In this document: piece after piece, positions 53,117 to 62,034 of the stretch | Layout of the letters: each line of letters begins with the position of its first letter | Numbering within the stretch: the stretch's first letter is position 1 | Source: Chitinophaga varians | Lineage (GTDB): Bacteria; Bacteroidota; Bacteroidia; Chitinophagales; Chitinophagaceae | DNA: 64,000 bases | Assembly: GCF_012641275.1 (NCBI RefSeq) | Contig: NZ_JABAIA010000004.1 | Span: 682,001 to 746,000 of the forward strand | Reading direction: 5' to 3' | Notes under the pieces: model-generated | What the model was told of the DNA's origin: nothing | Databases searched by the model: none | The model's input: the letters and a program-made list of their open reading frames with translations, nothing else | Made by a program: the position numbers and the translations under genes

Positions 53117-55537
53117 ATGATCAGGAACTACTTTAAAATCGCTGTCAGGAACCTTGCGCGCAGCAAGGGATATGCCGCTATCAATATCTTCGGACTGGCA
53201 GTGGCGCTGGCCACCTGTCTGCTGATCACACTTTTTGTGGTGGACGAGCTGAGTTATGACCGCTACCATCAGAAAGCAGACCGCATCTACCGCGTAAATG
53301 CGGATTTCCTGGTGAACGGTAATGCCTTTCGTGAGCGGTACACGCCCGCACAGATGGGCGCTACCATGCTGAAGGACTTTCCTGGCATCGAAAATTATGT
53401 AAGGCTGCGTGGTTTCGGAGAGCGTTCGTTCCTGGTCAAAAAAGGCAATGAAACGCTCATGGAACAGAATGCCGGCTACGCCGACTCTACGCTGTTTGAT
53501 GTGTTTACCTTACCTATGATGGCCGGCGATCCCAAAACGGCGCTGACCAAACCTTATACGATGGTCATCTCCCAAAAAATAGCGGAGAAATACTTCGGTA
53601 AAACGGAAGCCGCTATTGGTAAGGTCCTGCACGTTGATAATACTGATGATTACCTGGTGACCGGCGTTATTCAGAATATGCCGGCGGCCTCACATATCCA
53701 CTTCGATTTTATCAAGTCGATGGCCAGCCTGGAAGACAGCCGTAACACTGCTTGGATGGCTGACAACTACGACACCTACCTGCTGGTAAGGCCAGGCGTC
53801 AGCGAAGCCACCCTGCTCGGGTATCTCAAAACGCTGACCAAAAACTATATGGACGAGCCGCTGAAAAAAATGGTCGGCAGCAATATCGAAGAGCTGGAAA
53901 GAAGCGGCAACCATTTTCGTTATGACTTATTACCGCTCACTAAAATACACCTGCATTCTCCATTTACCAATGAAGTGGAACCGGGCGGCAATATCCAGTA
54001 CGTATATATATTCGCGGTAGTAGCGGTATTTATTCTGCTGATTGCCTGCGTGAATTTTATGAACCTCTCAACTGCCCGCTCTGCTGGACGTTCGAAGGAA
54101 GTGGGCGTACGTAAGGTACTGGGCTCGCAGCGCACCAATCTCATTACGCAGTTCCTGACAGAGTCCATGCTGACAACCCTGATCGCCGCATTGGCAGCGA
54201 TTGTGCTGGCTTTACTGTTGCTGCCTTATCTCAATCAGGTGGCAGGCAAATCCATTACATGGGACATGTTGCTGAATAAATGGCTGCTGCTGGGCATGCT
54301 GCTCACCGTTTTTGTGGTAGGATTGCTGGCAGGCAGTTACCCGGCATTCTTCCTTTCGTCCTTTGAGCCGATACAGGTGCTGAAAGGTAAGCTGGCCATT
54401 GGTTTCCGGGGAGGATGGCTGCGCAACAGCCTCGTGGTCTTCCAGTTCTCCACGGCCGTGATGCTGATCGTGGGTACGCTGATCATTTATAGTCAACTGA
54501 ATTATATCCGCAACAAAAAACTGGGTTACAACCGCGAACAGGTGGTGGTACTGAAAAATACGGCGTCGCTCTGGGTACATGCCGAAGCCTTTAAAGACGA
54601 AGTGTTGAAACTGCCGGGCGTACAAGCCGGTACCATGACCGACGTACTGCCGGTGTCCACTGTGATGAACACCAGTATTTTTTCCAAAGATGCGGCAGGC
54701 AGCGCCGGGCAGGTAAGTGGTTTGTTCGAATGGCATGTAGATGCGGATTATTTGAAAACACTCGGAATGCAGATCGCCAAAGGCCGGGATTTCTCGCCGG
54801 ATATTCCATCCGATAGCAGTGCCCTGCTGATCAATGAAACAGCAGCTAAATTGCTGGGTTATGGCGACCTGAATGACCGTTTCCTGTATGCAAATAATGA
54901 AGGAGGCAAACCGCTGCGGATCATAGGTATAGTAAAAGACTTCAACAGTGGCACCCTCCACACTAAAATACCGCCTATTGTCATGCGGCTGTCGAAACGG
55001 CCGGACATGATGGCTTTCCGTATCCATACCAGCGATATCCCGGCACTGATCAGCAACATAGAAGATAAGTACCACAGTGTGGCCGGTATGGAAGGCCAGC
55101 CTTTTCAATACACTTTCCTGGACGATGATTTCAGCCGGTTGTATGCGGCAGACCAGCGCACCGGTAAGATATTTATTTCCTTTACCTGCTTCGCGGTCCT
55201 GATTTCGTGCCTCGGTTTGTTCGGGCTGGTGACCTATGCTGCCGAGCAGCGTACCAAAGAAATAAGCATCCGCAAGGTGATGGGCGCCAGCGTGGCCAGC
55301 ATTGTAGCATTGCTGTCCCGCGACTTCCTGAAGCTGGTGGCGGTGGCTATCGTAGTGGCGTCACCGTTGGCCTGGTGGATCATGGACCGCTGGCTGCAGG
55401 ATTTCGCCTACCGTATCAGTATCGGATGGTGGGTATTTGCCGTCACGGCCTTCCTGGCCATCCTCATTACCATCGTCACCATATGCCTCCAGGCAATAAA
55501 GGCAGCGAGGGCCAATCCGGTGGTGGCGTTGCGTTAA
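53117..55537 (+). CDS. MacB/FtsX-type ABC permease (ATPase not encoded here)
   Basis: An 806-residue permease of the large Bacteroidota FtsX/MacB type. It has the N-terminal span (YAAINIFGLAVALATCLLITLF), a MacB periplasmic domain (residues 50-270), an FtsX domain with spans around 290-400 (FILLIACVNFMNLSTARSAGRSKEVGVRKVLG), a second periplasmic domain, and a second FtsX domain (LGLFGLVTYAAEQRTKEISIRKVMGAS). MacB proteins work with an ATPase; these large orphan permeases usually lack one nearby, as here. They export peptides or lipids or give stress signals. Confidence 0.9.
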   Translation: MIRNYFKIAVRNLARSKGYAAINIFGLAVALATCLLITLFVVDELSYDRYHQKADRIYRVNADFLVNGNAFRERYTPAQMGATMLKDFPGIENYVRLRGFGERSFLVKKGNETLMEQNAGYADSTLFDVFTLPMMAGDPKTALTKPYTMVISQKIAEKYFGKTEAAIGKVLHVDNTDDYLVTGVIQNMPAASHIHFDFIKSMASLEDSRNTAWMADNYDTYLLVRPGVSEATLLGYLKTLTKNYMDEPLKKMVGSNIEELERSGNHFRYDLLPLTKIHLHSPFTNEVEPGGNIQYVYIFAVVAVFILLIACVNFMNLSTARSAGRSKEVGVRKVLGSQRTNLITQFLTESMLTTLIAALAAIVLALLLLPYLNQVAGKSITWDMLLNKWLLLGMLLTVFVVGLLAGSYPAFFLSSFEPIQVLKGKLAIGFRGGWLRNSLVVFQFSTAVMLIVGTLIIYSQLNYIRNKKLGYNREQVVVLKNTASLWVHAEAFKDEVLKLPGVQAGTMTDVLPVSTVMNTSIFSKDAAGSAGQVSGLFEWHVDADYLKTLGMQIAKGRDFSPDIPSDSSALLINETAAKLLGYGDLNDRFLYANNEGGKPLRIIGIVKDFNSGTLHTKIPPIVMRLSKRPDMMAFRIHTSDIPALISNIEDKYHSVAGMEGQPFQYTFLDDDFSRLYAADQRTGKIFISFTCFAVLISCLGLFGLVTYAAEQRTKEISIRKVMGASVASIVALLSRDFLKLVAVAIVVASPLAWWIMDRWLQDFAYRISIGWWVFAVTAFLAILITIVTICLQAIKAARANPVVALR

Positions 55538-55558
55538 TACTTTTCGTATATTAAGGGT

Positions 55559-56602
55559 ATGATGTTTCGCTTATACCGATGGGCCGGTTGTCTGCTTTTG
55601 TTATGGCTGACGACCGGCTTGTACGCACAACCCGTAACCCCGGCGGATTATCACCTGAACGCTTATACGCTGCACGATGCAGCGTTGGGGGATGTCCGTT
55701 ACTATATCTCTTCTGAAGGCCTTAACACTAAAAAACCACTGCTGTTACTCCTCGATGGCTCCGGGCACCTGCCACTGGCACTGCTGGTGAAGGAACCGCG
55801 GCGGATGGAGGTGATGAACACCTTCGACGCCGACCTGCTGAAACTGGCCAACCGCTTCCATGTGGTGATGATCAGTAAACCAGGCGTACCGTTCTGCGAT
55901 ACCATACAGGTACAGCGGGACACGGTGACCATGGAAGATGTGGACCGGCTGCTGCCCATGCCTTATATCTACCGTCATAAAGGAGGCCTCGAATGGCGCG
56001 CCCAGGCGGCTTCCCGCGTGATCGACGCCGTTTGCGCGAAGTTTCCGGTAGACCCGGCCCGCGTGTTGGTGTACGGTTATTCAGAAGGAGGGCAGGTGGC
56101 CCCTAAAGTGGCTGTGCTCAATAAAAGGGTGACCCATTGCGCCAGCATCTTCGGCAGCGGCCTCAATCAGCTGTACGACTTCATCGTGGATGCCCGCCAG
56201 GAAGCGATAAAAGGCCACATTTCCTATGCAGCGGCCCAACGGCGCGTGGATTCGTTGCTGCAACTGTTTGCAGATATCTACAAAAATCCGCAGGACACCC
56301 GGCAGGAGTGGGAGAGCAATACCTGGCAACGCTGGGCCAGTTATGGCGCAGAGCCGCCGGTGCAGCAGTTCACACAGCTGAATATTCCCTTGTTCGTGGT
56401 GGCAGGCATGCACGATGCCAATTCCCCGATTTACAGCCTCGATTACCTGCCGCTCGAGTTCCTGCGCCTCGGTAAGAAAAACCTCACCTACAAAGTATAC
56501 CCCGTGGACCATTTTTTCCGGAACACAGCCAACCCCCAGGATGCCACCGACTACAAGTCGCAAATGCTGAATGCCCTGCTGCAGTGGCTGAAAGTACGCT
56601 AA
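55559..56602 (+). CDS. Exported alpha/beta hydrolase
   Basis: A 347-residue secreted hydrolase. The signal peptide (WAGCLLLLWLTTGLYAQP) is followed by an alpha/beta-hydrolase fold with nucleophile Ser175 in VLVYGYSEGGQVAPK and the closing His318 in VYPVDHFFRN; an acidic partner is likely in the NIPLFVVAGMHDANSP strand. Substrate unknown. The gene is only 21 bp after the MacB-like gene, so they probably form one operon. Confidence 0.85.
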   Translation: MMFRLYRWAGCLLLLWLTTGLYAQPVTPADYHLNAYTLHDAALGDVRYYISSEGLNTKKPLLLLLDGSGHLPLALLVKEPRRMEVMNTFDADLLKLANRFHVVMISKPGVPFCDTIQVQRDTVTMEDVDRLLPMPYIYRHKGGLEWRAQAASRVIDAVCAKFPVDPARVLVYGYSEGGQVAPKVAVLNKRVTHCASIFGSGLNQLYDFIVDARQEAIKGHISYAAAQRRVDSLLQLFADIYKNPQDTRQEWESNTWQRWASYGAEPPVQQFTQLNIPLFVVAGMHDANSPIYSLDYLPLEFLRLGKKNLTYKVYPVDHFFRNTANPQDATDYKSQMLNALLQWLKVR

Positions 56603-56653
56603 CGGAAAAATGCCATCTTATCTCCCGAAAAAAAATCTTTACCAAAAAAACAT

Positions 56654-56680
56654 AAGTAAGCGAATATTCACTTATTTTTG
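56654..56680 (+). promoter_or_regulatory. TetR operator palindrome overlapping -7 element
   Basis: A 24-bp palindrome (56654-56677) centred on GAATATTC, with half-sites AAGTAAGC and ACTTATTT; six of eight flank positions are symmetric. It overlaps TATTTTTG (56673-56680), a perfect -7 element 27 bp before the TetR ATG at 56708. The placement is typical of autorepression, and the TetR product is the natural candidate. Confidence 0.75.
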
Positions 56681-56707
56681 AATCCTCAAACGTTTGTAGA
56701 AAAAATC

Positions 56708-57298
56708 ATGCGGACCCGGAACACGGAAAAAATGGAACTCGTCAGAAACATGACGATGCAGATGGTAGCGACCAATGGTATTGAAAACTTTTCAGTCAAC
56801 AGTCTCGCAAAAGCCTGTGGCATCTCTGTCGCCACTTTGTATATCTATTACAAAGACAAGGACGATCTGATAACGCAGGTGGCCATAGAGGAAGGCACCC
56901 GGTTGTATGACGCTATTTTGAAAGACTTTGATCCGGACCAGTCTTTTGAAACAGGCCTGTGGCAACAGTGGCAAAACAGGGCATACTACCTGATGAAGAA
57001 TCCGTTGTCATCATCGTTCATCGAAAAGATACACATGTCCAGCTATAGTGAAAAAGTAGGAGAGGCCATCAGTTCCATGTTCTATCAAAGTATGGTGCGT
57101 TTTGTGGATGGTGCTATAAAAAGAAAAGAACTTGTTCCGCTTCCGCCGGAAGCCTGGTGGTCGGTAGCGTTTGCGCCGCTGTACACCCTGCTGCGCTTTC
57201 ATTATCAGGGACGTAGTATTGCTAAAAAGCCATTTAAACTGACGGACGAATTGATCCGGCAAACATTTGAGGTCGTTGTAAAAGCTTTAAAACCATAA
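56708..57298 (+). CDS. TetR-family regulator of MFS pump
   Basis: A 196-residue regulator from the ATG at 56708; the frame upstream is only a TTG and inside the operator. The N-terminal HTH reads MVATNGIENFSVNSLAKACGIS and ATLYIYYKDKDDLITQVA. The C-terminal ligand domain (about 60-196) is typical of TetR_C. The MFS gene starts 33 bp after its stop, so the pair is a regulator-pump operon under the palindrome upstream. The regulator probably lifts repression when it binds the compound exported. Confidence 0.92.
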   Translation: MRTRNTEKMELVRNMTMQMVATNGIENFSVNSLAKACGISVATLYIYYKDKDDLITQVAIEEGTRLYDAILKDFDPDQSFETGLWQQWQNRAYYLMKNPLSSSFIEKIHMSSYSEKVGEAISSMFYQSMVRFVDGAIKRKELVPLPPEAWWSVAFAPLYTLLRFHYQGRSIAKKPFKLTDELIRQTFEVVVKALKP

Positions 57299-57331
57299 TC
57301 TCCAGCCCTTATTTTCAATTATTAAACTACC

Positions 57332-58576
57332 ATGCAAAAAGATACTACTAAGGTCCCCTTCACCGGGTATCAAAAATTTGTCGTGCTGATATTGGCGCTG
57401 ACACAGTTCACCGTCATCCTTGACTTTATGATCATGTCGCCAATGGGTGACCTGCTCATGAAATCCATGGACCTCAATCCGAAGCAATTTGGTCTGGCGG
57501 TTTCCGCCTATGCCTTTAGTGCCGGGGCTTCCGGCCTGCTGACGGCTGGTTTTGCCGACCGCTTTGATCGCAAGAAGCTGCTCACGTTTTTCTACAGCGG
57601 CTTTATCCTGGGAACTATCTTCTGCGGCCTCGCGCACACGTACCCTTTGCTGGTGGCGGCACGTATCTTTACCGGGCTTTTCGGTGGCGTGATCGCTTCT
57701 ATCTCCATGGCCATCATCACTGACCTGTTCGATATTCATCACCGCGGACGTGTGATGGGATACCTGATGATGGGCTTTGGCGCCAGCCAGGTGCTGGGCG
57801 TGCCCATCGGCCTTTTCTTCGCCAACCGTTACGGATGGTGGATGCCGTTCCTGCTGGTAGCAGGTTTTGCCCTGCTCGTAATGGTGCTGATACAGGTGAA
57901 ACTAAAACCAGTGAACCAGCACCTGAAGGTACAGAGAGACAGATCTCCATTGGCGCACTTATGGAAAACTTTTGCCAACAGACAATACCGGATCGGTTAT
58001 ACCGGTACCGCGCTGGTGTCTGTGGGTGGCTTCATGATGATGCCCTTCGGTAGTGCCTTCGCTGTCAATAACCTCGGCCTTACCAACGAACAGCTGCCGG
58101 TCCTCTTTATGGTGTCTGGCGTAGTGGCACTGGTGGTACTGCCTTTGGTAGGTAAAATGGCAGACCGTATTGATAAATTTAAACTGTTTGCCATGAGTGC
58201 CGGTTGGATGATCATCATAGCACTCATCTACACAAGGCTTGGTCAGACGCCCTTTGTGATCGTTATGGCATGGAACGTCCTGCTGATGATCGGTATCCTG
58301 GGACGTAGCATTCCAAGTAATGCACTCATCAGCGCTGTGCCGCAAATGGAGGACAGAGGCGCTTTCATGAGTATCAATTCCTCCTTGCAACAAATTGCAG
58401 GCGGAGTTGCAGCTGCGATTGCAGGCATGATTGTCGTACAGAAAGATAAATACAGTCCGTTGGAAAATTATAACATTGTTGGTTATCTGATGACAGCACT
58501 CACCCTTGTCAGTATATGGACGGTGTATCGCGTGAGCGAGATAATCAAGGCCAGAATGCAGATGCAGAAAGCATAA
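57332..58576 (+). CDS. MFS drug-efflux type transporter
   Basis: A 414-residue, 12-span MFS protein of the DHA1 drug:H+ antiporter type. Motif A reads GFADRFDRKKLL and motif C-like segment RGRVMGYLMMGFGASQVLGVPIG lies in the fifth helix. The sequence VILDFMIMSPMGDLLM near the N-terminus carries the acidic residue common in drug exporters. Translation follows a TetR regulator by 33 bp and ends at a terminator, so it is a stand-alone inducible pump. Confidence 0.9.
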   Translation: MQKDTTKVPFTGYQKFVVLILALTQFTVILDFMIMSPMGDLLMKSMDLNPKQFGLAVSAYAFSAGASGLLTAGFADRFDRKKLLTFFYSGFILGTIFCGLAHTYPLLVAARIFTGLFGGVIASISMAIITDLFDIHHRGRVMGYLMMGFGASQVLGVPIGLFFANRYGWWMPFLLVAGFALLVMVLIQVKLKPVNQHLKVQRDRSPLAHLWKTFANRQYRIGYTGTALVSVGGFMMMPFGSAFAVNNLGLTNEQLPVLFMVSGVVALVVLPLVGKMADRIDKFKLFAMSAGWMIIIALIYTRLGQTPFVIVMAWNVLLMIGILGRSIPSNALISAVPQMEDRGAFMSINSSLQQIAGGVAAAIAGMIVVQKDKYSPLENYNIVGYLMTALTLVSIWTVYRVSEIIKARMQMQKA

Positions 58577-58600
58577 GCGCGGAATCAAAAAAATAATTGT

Positions 58601-58634
58601 AAAGGTGTGTCCATATCGGCCACACCTTTTTTTA
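58601..58634 (+). terminator. Terminator after MFS gene
   Basis: Stem AAAGGTGTG / CACACCTTT with an 11-nt loop, followed by TTTTTTATTT. Confidence 0.85.
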
Positions 58635-59020
58635 TTTCTTTTTCAGTTGGATGATCACCCAGGTTGACCTTGTTTTTTCTTTCTTAATTATTAATAATCT
58701 GGTAACACGCTTCATTATTAAATCCTGTTTCCACGTTCTAGTTTTACAAAATCAATTTTATTACAAACCTGCTTATCAATGAGGAAAGTCACTGCGGTCA
58801 GTTTGCACTCGCATGGTGGATCTTTATGTACATCATCCTTCGGGCAATCGATTAAAAAACACATTTGTCACAACATCTTTATCAACCGAAAAGCCTTACA
58901 GATGTACGATTCCACGAATTGACAACTGAAACGCACGTCATTTGAATTTCTTCACGGGCATACATATACGCCCGGTAATCAATCATCATTTTCACACTAG
59001 CTAAATTAAAGCGCACTTTT
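58635..59020. other. Upstream region of second SusCD locus, 386 bp
   Basis: An AT-rich non-coding leader before the SusC gene at 59021. No complete -33/-7 pair, sigma or FecR gene, or regulatory RNA fold could be supported by eye. The long leader is common for SusC genes. Confidence 0.45.
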
Positions 59021-62000
59021 ATGAACAAATTTTATTTCAGTAGCCAGCTGCTGAATTTTTACGTAAAGGTTTTCTGTGCTTTTACGTGCATGGTCATATG
59101 CATCTGCCTCTTGTCACACGATGCGCACGCCCAGGGAAAATTCAGTGTCCAGGGTAAAATTACAGATGAAAAAAAACAACCGCTTCCCGGTGTCAGTGTA
59201 TCTGAAGCCGGCACCAAGACAGGTGTTGTAACAGACGTTGACGGTCTGTACAAACTGGAGGTGAGCAGCTCCAATGCCACGCTGCACATCGCTTTCCTCG
59301 GCTACGACAGCAAAGATGTAGTGGTCGGCGGACAACACACTATTCATATATCATTAGCACCGCAACTTCGCCAACTCAATGATGTGGTCATCACCGGTTA
59401 CGGTAAAACCAGCAAAAAAAATGTGGTAGGCTCCATCTCCTCTGTCAGCGCCGGTGAATTCACACAAGGTGTGATCAGCAGCCCCTCGATGCTGCTGCAG
59501 GGAAAGGTGCCCGGTCTTACTGTCACCAAAAGCGGGAATCCTAACCAATCGCCAACGGTTATACTGAGAGGTCCCTCTACCTTACGCTCCGGTGCGCAGG
59601 AGCCTTTTTATGTGATCGATGGCGTGCCTGGCGCTCCCATCGACCTGGTGGCGCCCGATGATATTGCCACTATCGACGTACTGAAAGATGGTGCCTCTAC
59701 CGCCATATATGGCGCCAGAGCGGCCAACGGCGTGATCATGGTCACCACCCGCCGCCCTAAAACAGACCAGCTTCGCATCGCTTACAACGCATATGTAGGC
59801 ATCGAAAAAGTAGCCAAACGCCTCGAAGTGCTTACCGGCGACGAACTCCGTAAATACCTCGCGGACAACGGACAGGTGCTGGCACCAGCCAACAACGACA
59901 CTGTTCCGGGCACACAGAAACTGGTCAATACCGACTGGCAGAACGAAGTACAACGCACCGGTGTTTCACAGAACCATAACCTGTCTGTTATGGGTGGCTC
60001 TAAAGCCACTACCTATGGTTTTAGCGTGAACTACCTCGACAACCCGGGCATCATCAAAGGCTCTGCCCTTAACCGTATGAGCATACGGGCCAATGTTGGT
60101 CAACGTGCCTTCAACGACCGTCTGCGCCTCGATTTCTCTGTGTTCAATTCTTCCACCAAACAGGACAATGTGCCAGACGCGGTATTGTACAATATGCTCA
60201 ACTACCTGCCTACGGTGGCGGTTACACGTCCTGACGGCAGCTTCACGGAAGATTTTGCCGGCAACATCAGAGGCAGCAACAACCCGGTGGCACTCATCGC
60301 TAATAATAAAGACCAGACCAAATCTTCCCGCTTCCTGGCCACCGGCCTGGCAGAAGTGAAGATCCTGCCCGGTCTTACCTATACCGCCAGCCTCACCACA
60401 CAGCGCGAACAATTTAACCGCAACGTATATTACAACAGCCTCTCCGTACTCGCCAAAGGCAACGGCGGTAAGGCCAATCGTATCGCCTGGGCAAACACCC
60501 GTAATATCATCGAGTCTTATTTCAACTACGATAAGACCGTCGGAAAACACAACTTCAAAGTACTGGCTGGATACTCCTGGCAGGAAGACCGTAGCGGCGA
60601 TGGTTTCGGCGTAACCACCCAGGGCTTCGGCAGCGATGCGCTCTCCTGGAACAACCTCGCTCTCAGCAATCCACCTGCCGGCACAGTCGTATTCGACAAC
60701 TCCGCACAGACCACCCTCACCACGCTGCGCCTCATTTCCTACTACGGCAGGATCAACTACCAGTACGCAGATAAATACTACGTACAGGCCTCCCTGCGTA
60801 ATGACGGCTCTTCCGCTTTCGGTAAAAACAACCGCTGGGGCTATTTCCCCGCTGCATCAGTGGGATGGCGTATCAGCCAGGAATCGTTCCTGAAAACCGT
60901 ACGCGCGCTGGATGACCTGAAACTCCGCGTGAGCTACGGCATCTCCGGTAACTCCCTCGGCTTCGATCCGCTCACGGCGCAACTGCAATACAGCACCGTA
61001 GGCCGTTACTATGATAACGGTCAGCTGATCAACGCCATCGCGCCGGTACAAAACGCCAACCCCGACCTGAAATGGGAACGTACCGCCATGTTCAACGTGG
61101 GCGTGGACTTCACCCTGCTGAAAGGTAGACTGAGCGGCGCTATCGACTATTACGATAAACAAACCTCCGACCTCATCTGGAACTACCCGGTGTCCACTAC
61201 GCAGTACATAGCCACTACCTTGCTGGCCAACGTAGGCAAAGTGAGCAACAAAGGCGTGGAAATCGTGCTGAACGCAGATGTGATCAGAGGTAAGAATTTC
61301 ACCTGGAGAACAACTGTCAACGCTTCCCATAATACCAATAAAATCAGCTCGCTGGCCAACGATCAGTTTACCCTGAAAGATATCCCAACTGCTATCCTCG
61401 GTGGTAAAGGGCAGTCAGGCAACTGGAGCCAGAAAGTGCTGGAAGGCCAGCCTATCGGCACTTTCACGTTGTTCCACTACCTCGGTAAAGACAAAGATGG
61501 TATCTCCACCTATCAGAAAGCCGATGGCACCGTTACCACTTCGCCCAGCACCGCTGACCTGATGGTTGCCGGTTCCGCGCAACCGAAAGTCACCTACGGA
61601 TGGAGCAACACCTTCCTGTATAAAGGTTTCGATCTGACCATTTTCATTCGTGGCGTGTCCGGCAACAAAATCCTGAACGCTACGCTGGCAGCCATCAATA
61701 CACCGACCGACGCTAAAATGACCAACATCTCCAAATTCACGCTGGGAGAGTCTTACAACGATAAAAACTCCTTCCTGATCTCTGACCGGTTCCTGGAAAA
61801 TGGTTCTTACCTCCGCATGGACAACCTCACCCTGGGTTATACTTTCAAAACGAAAAGCCAGTATATCCAGTCCATTCGTGTATACGGTAACGTTAACAAC
61901 GTATTTACCATTACCAACTACAGGGGTATTGATCCGGAAATTGACCTCGGCGGCCTTACACCGGGTATCGACGTACGTAACTACTATCCGAAAACCCGTT

Positions 62001-62032
62001 CCTTCATTTTTGGTGTGAACGCTACTTTTTAA
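59021..62032 (+). CDS. SusC/RagA TonB-dependent receptor (no STN domain)
   Basis: A 1003-residue outer-membrane transporter. Signal peptide (AFTCMVICICLLSHDAHAQ, ending about 38), carboxypeptidase-regulatory-like repeat (FSVQGKITDEKKQPLPGVSV), plug with the SusC motifs LNDVVITGYGKTSKKNVVGS and IDVLKDGASTAIYGARAANG, then barrel strands to the terminal SFIFGVNATF. There is no STN domain and no sigma/FecR pair, so it should not signal in the FecR way. The SusD gene starts 2 bp after its stop. The substrate is not given by the visible neighbours. Confidence 0.93.
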   Translation: MNKFYFSSQLLNFYVKVFCAFTCMVICICLLSHDAHAQGKFSVQGKITDEKKQPLPGVSVSEAGTKTGVVTDVDGLYKLEVSSSNATLHIAFLGYDSKDVVVGGQHTIHISLAPQLRQLNDVVITGYGKTSKKNVVGSISSVSAGEFTQGVISSPSMLLQGKVPGLTVTKSGNPNQSPTVILRGPSTLRSGAQEPFYVIDGVPGAPIDLVAPDDIATIDVLKDGASTAIYGARAANGVIMVTTRRPKTDQLRIAYNAYVGIEKVAKRLEVLTGDELRKYLADNGQVLAPANNDTVPGTQKLVNTDWQNEVQRTGVSQNHNLSVMGGSKATTYGFSVNYLDNPGIIKGSALNRMSIRANVGQRAFNDRLRLDFSVFNSSTKQDNVPDAVLYNMLNYLPTVAVTRPDGSFTEDFAGNIRGSNNPVALIANNKDQTKSSRFLATGLAEVKILPGLTYTASLTTQREQFNRNVYYNSLSVLAKGNGGKANRIAWANTRNIIESYFNYDKTVGKHNFKVLAGYSWQEDRSGDGFGVTTQGFGSDALSWNNLALSNPPAGTVVFDNSAQTTLTTLRLISYYGRINYQYADKYYVQASLRNDGSSAFGKNNRWGYFPAASVGWRISQESFLKTVRALDDLKLRVSYGISGNSLGFDPLTAQLQYSTVGRYYDNGQLINAIAPVQNANPDLKWERTAMFNVGVDFTLLKGRLSGAIDYYDKQTSDLIWNYPVSTTQYIATTLLANVGKVSNKGVEIVLNADVIRGKNFTWRTTVNASHNTNKISSLANDQFTLKDIPTAILGGKGQSGNWSQKVLEGQPIGTFTLFHYLGKDKDGISTYQKADGTVTTSPSTADLMVAGSAQPKVTYGWSNTFLYKGFDLTIFIRGVSGNKILNATLAAINTPTDAKMTNISKFTLGESYNDKNSFLISDRFLENGSYLRMDNLTLGYTFKTKSQYIQSIRVYGNVNNVFTITNYRGIDPEIDLGGLTPGIDVRNYYPKTRSFIFGVNATF

Positions 62033-62034
62033 TC

